Source of the DNA: Caulobacter endophyticus
GTDB lineage: Bacteria; Pseudomonadota; Alphaproteobacteria; Caulobacterales; Caulobacteraceae
Direction: 5' to 3'
DNA: 64,000 nucleotides
NCBI RefSeq assembly: GCF_003116815.1
Contig: NZ_QDKQ01000065.1
Coordinates: forward strand, 1 to 64,000
Under the pieces are notes generated by a model. It made no database searches, was not told where the DNA came from, and saw only the letters and a list, made by a program, of their open reading frames with translations. How positions within the stretch are numbered: position 1 is the first letter of the stretch; each line of letters starts with the position of its first letter. This document shows positions 62,062-64,000 of the stretch, one piece after another. The translations under genes and the position numbers were made by a program.

Positions 62062-62811
62062 TCAAGGTCGCGCCTCGGCCCCGAACGCCGCCAGGTCCTT
62101 GATCAGCGACACGACCGCCTGCTCCACCAGCTCGCCGCCCTTTTCGGGCGTGGCCAGGGCGGGGTCGGAGCCCATGCGGCCATCGGCGTAGCGGGCGCGG
62201 AAATCAAGCGCCTCGCGGATCGGGCCCGTCGGGGCGATCTTGGGCTCGTATTCGGCGGTCTTGATGCTGTCTGGATAGCCCCACTGGGTCACGGCGATCT
62301 CGGACGGGGTGGCGTGGCTGCCGTGGCCGACCGGGAATTGGCGCATGGCCAGGGCGTTGACGCCGTCGAGGTCCCACCAGTTCTTCAGCTTCATGGCGAA
62401 GGGGCAGCGCTCCTTGCGGAAGCTGTATTCGGCGTAGATCTCGGAGAACGCCGCCTCGATGGTGGCGACGTTGCCGCCATGGCCGTTGAGGAAATAGATC
62501 TTCGTAAAGCCGTGAGCGCCTAGCGAGCGCGTCCAGTCGCCGATGGCGGCCATGAAGGTCGAGGGGCGCAGGAAGATGGTGCCCGGGAAGGCCAGGTGAT
62601 GCTGGGCCATGCCGACATTGAAAGTCGGCGCCACCAGCACCTCGTCCGAGCGCTTGCTGGCCTCGTGGGCGATGATCTCGGGGCACAGCCAGTCGGTGCC
62701 CAGAAGACCCGTGGGGCCGTGCTGCTCGTTGGAGCCGATCGGCACCACCACCGTCTTCGACTTGGCGAGGAAGGCCTCGATCTCGGGCCAGGTCGAGAGG
62801 GCGAGCAGCAT
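62062..62811 (-). CDS. Creatininase-family metal-dependent amidohydrolase
   Basis: The 249-residue protein has the family metal-site residues in PIGSNEQHGPTGLLGTD near 24-40 and in the NGHGGN motif near 109-114. A further Glu occurs in VATIEAAF. Family members include creatinine amidohydrolase and mycofactocin protein MftE; no mycofactocin cluster is seen here, so creatininase-like or FAPy-deformylase-like roles are possible. ATG 62811 gives MLLALSTWPEIEAFL. It is convergent with kdsD. Confidence 0.9.
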   Translation of the reverse strand: MLLALSTWPEIEAFLAKSKTVVVPIGSNEQHGPTGLLGTDWLCPEIIAHEASKRSDEVLVAPTFNVGMAQHHLAFPGTIFLRPSTFMAAIGDWTRSLGAHGFTKIYFLNGHGGNVATIEAAFSEIYAEYSFRKERCPFAMKLKNWWDLDGVNALAMRQFPVGHGSHATPSEIAVTQWGYPDSIKTAEYEPKIAPTGPIREALDFRARYADGRMGSDPALATPEKGGELVEQAVVSLIKDLAAFGAEARP

Positions 62812-63006
62812 GGCGGGGTACTCCGGAAAGGCGTCGGCGGCCGGCGTTGCGACCGGCTTTCCAGCGCTTTACGCCCGAAGTCGGGCTTCGCCGACCCCCT
62901 ATTTGCCCGAACGACGTGCGGCGCAGCTGAGGCGCGCTCGACCTGCGCGTGCTTGCCCCTGGGCAGCCTGCCGCGCGCAAGGCGCCTCCCCGTCGAGCAG
63001 AACGCC

Positions 63007-63039
63007 GAGGCGCCCGCGCAGCGGGCTTCGAAGGACGCA
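63007..63039. repeat. Fragment of the 110-bp palindromic repeat
   Basis: GAGGCGCCCGCGCAGCGGGC and the following 13 bases match 42699-42731 with one mismatch. Only one arm is present, so it is a broken copy. Confidence 0.85.
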
Positions 63040-63056
63040 CCACCTCAAAATCGAAC

Positions 63057-63094
63057 AAGACCAGAATTCTGCCGCACGAAACAGAATTGGTCTT
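63057..63094 (+). other. Stem-loop upstream of acs
   Basis: AAGACC-AG-AATTCTG pairs with CAGAATT-GGTCTT around a 10-base loop, leaving a 2-base bulge. No T-run follows. It may lie in the acs leader or be an operator; its 3' end is 113 bases before the acs start. Confidence 0.45.
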
Positions 63095-63207
63095 CTTGCG
63101 CGGGAGGCGGTGCTTCGCATACTCCCGCTCGCAAGACGACGACTGACGCAGCGGCAACATCGCTGACGACGACAAGATCGACTGAAGAGACGTTAGGGAG
63201 ACGCGTG

Positions 63208-64000
63208 GTGAGCGACGGACAGCTGTTTCCGGTTCCGGAAGACTGGGCGGGCAAGGCCCATATCGACGCCGAGGGCTACGAGGCCGCGGTCGCCCGTGTC
63301 GAAAGCGATCCCGAGGGCTACTGGCGCGATCTGGCCGCCCGTCTCGACTGGATCAAGGTCCCCACGAAGATCAAGGACGTCTCCTACGCCAAGGACGACT
63401 TCCGCATCCGCTGGTACGAGGACGGGGTGCTGAACGTCAGCGCCAACTGCATCGACCGCCACCTGCCGCACCGCAAGGACGACGTCGCCCTGATCTTCGA
63501 GGGCGACGAGCCGGGCGTCTCCGACAAGATCACCTATGGCCAGCTGCACGACGACGTCTGCCGCATGGCCAATGTGCTGAAGGACCTGGGCGCCAGGAAG
63601 GGCGACCGGATCACCATCTATCTGCCGATGGTCCCCGTCGCGGCCGTGGCCATGCTGGCCTGCGCCCGCATCGGCGCCATCCACTCCGTCGTGTTCGGCG
63701 GCTTCTCGCCCGACAGCATCGCCGGCCGCATCCAGGACTGCGACTCCCGCCTGGTCATCACCGCCGACCAGGGCTGCCGGGGCGGCAAGAAGGTGCCGCT
63801 GAAGGCCAATATCGACGAGGCGCTGAAACAGTGCCCGCAGGTCGAGAAGGTGCTGATGGTCCGCTGGACCGGCGCCGACGTGCCGGTGGTCGAAGGCCGC
63901 GACGTGGTCTGGGACGACGTGCGCGACGCTGCCTCGAACGTCTGCGAGCCCGAGCCGATGAACGCCGAGGATCCGCTGTTCATCCTCTACACCTCCGGCT
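63208..64000 (+). CDS. acsA: Acetyl-CoA synthetase, N-terminal part
   Basis: About 264 residues are visible before the right edge. The protein starts SDGQLFPVPEDWAGKAHIDA, then YWRDLAARLDWIKVPTKIKD and VSANCIDRHLPHRKDDVALI, CARIGAIHSVVFGGFSPDSI and PLFILYTSG, where the ATP-binding motif begins. These are AMP-forming acetyl-CoA synthetase (ACS) features. The start is GTG 63208, with AGGGAG seven bases upstream; GTG 63205 is the alternative. It makes acetyl-CoA from acetate, ATP and CoA. Confidence 0.95.
   Translation, partial: MSDGQLFPVPEDWAGKAHIDAEGYEAAVARVESDPEGYWRDLAARLDWIKVPTKIKDVSYAKDDFRIRWYEDGVLNVSANCIDRHLPHRKDDVALIFEGDEPGVSDKITYGQLHDDVCRMANVLKDLGARKGDRITIYLPMVPVAAVAMLACARIGAIHSVVFGGFSPDSIAGRIQDCDSRLVITADQGCRGGKKVPLKANIDEALKQCPQVEKVLMVRWTGADVPVVEGRDVVWDDVRDAASNVCEPEPMNAEDPLFILYTSG

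Larger units (their letters stand above)
62812..63207. other. Noncoding region between the creatininase-like gene and acs
   Basis: This 396-bp region holds a truncated copy of the 110-bp palindromic repeat at 63007-63039, a long hairpin at 63057-63094, and the acs leader. I see no gene. Its first 200 bases look like degraded repeat sequence, with GC-rich short inverted segments. Confidence 0.6.

Overview
The window is a high-GC (roughly two-thirds G+C), gene-dense stretch of an alphaproteobacterial chromosome, most likely Caulobacter or a close relative in Caulobacteraceae. The evidence is a complete Caulobacter-type pilA-cpa pilus locus, a mal-type locus (TonB-dependent receptor, LacI regulator, sugar symporter, glucosidases), a candidate SigT/EcfG-type promoter (GGAAC-N17-CGTT), candidate CtrA boxes, and the style of the intergenic palindromic repeats. 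No phage genes, insertion sequence, integrase or CRISPR array was seen. One tRNA is present and no rRNA.

Layout. 1-9.4 kb: the start of a dicarboxylate/amino-acid symporter, AMP nucleosidase, a BlaI/M56 sensor-repressor pair with tandem operators, an alpha/beta hydrolase divergent from a tyrosine phosphatase, a UMF1-type transporter and the folate genes pabB-pabC. 9.4-21 kb: the Flp pilus island. TadE-like, TadF-like and a stand-alone pilus N-domain protein are on the minus strand. Facing away from them are two tandem Flp pilins, cpaA, then cpaB-C-D-E-F-tadB-tadC with overlapping or closely spaced genes. 21-38.3 kb: a maltodextrin/starch island with a flavin-dependent halogenase, a MalA-like receptor, GH13 amylase, GH13 alpha-glucosidase, LacI regulator, GH97, an embedded Rrf2/thioredoxin-reductase-like pair, a GPH-type sugar symporter and a GH15 glucoamylase. 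38.3-44.2 kb: a lipoprotein, a DUF5990 protein, rmuC, def, zapE and a PAS/HWE histidine kinase.

44.3-50.6 kb: sdhCDAB, a coupled membrane protein with an apparent CTG start, a ferredoxin reductase, a 2Fe-2S ferredoxin and a GST. 50.6-57.2 kb: a surface-sugar acyltransferase (AT3-SGNH), tRNA-Thr(CGT) and the haem block hemC-hemD-mitofilin-like-hemY. 57.2-64 kb: tsaD-gpsA, YciI-like, Rieske, a methyltransferase, kdsD, a creatininase-family protein and the start of acetyl-CoA synthetase.

How the genes work together. The pilus block is a self-contained export machine: pilins, prepilin peptidase, secretin, pilotin-like lipoprotein, localisation ATPase, motor ATPase and platform proteins. Matching candidate CtrA boxes upstream of pilA and cpaB suggest shared cell-cycle timing. 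In the mal island, maltodextrins would cross the outer membrane through the receptor, be trimmed by periplasmic amylase, GH97 and GH15 enzymes, enter through the symporter and be finished by cytoplasmic alpha-glucosidase. TTGC/GCAA-type boxes recur at the three control regions next to the LacI gene and its likely targets. The most interesting leads are the halogenase beside the receptor, the SdhC that lacks the usual haem-ligand histidine, the CTG start overlapping the sdhB stop, and the clusters of candidate operators. I did not find a convincing wholly new multi-gene system.
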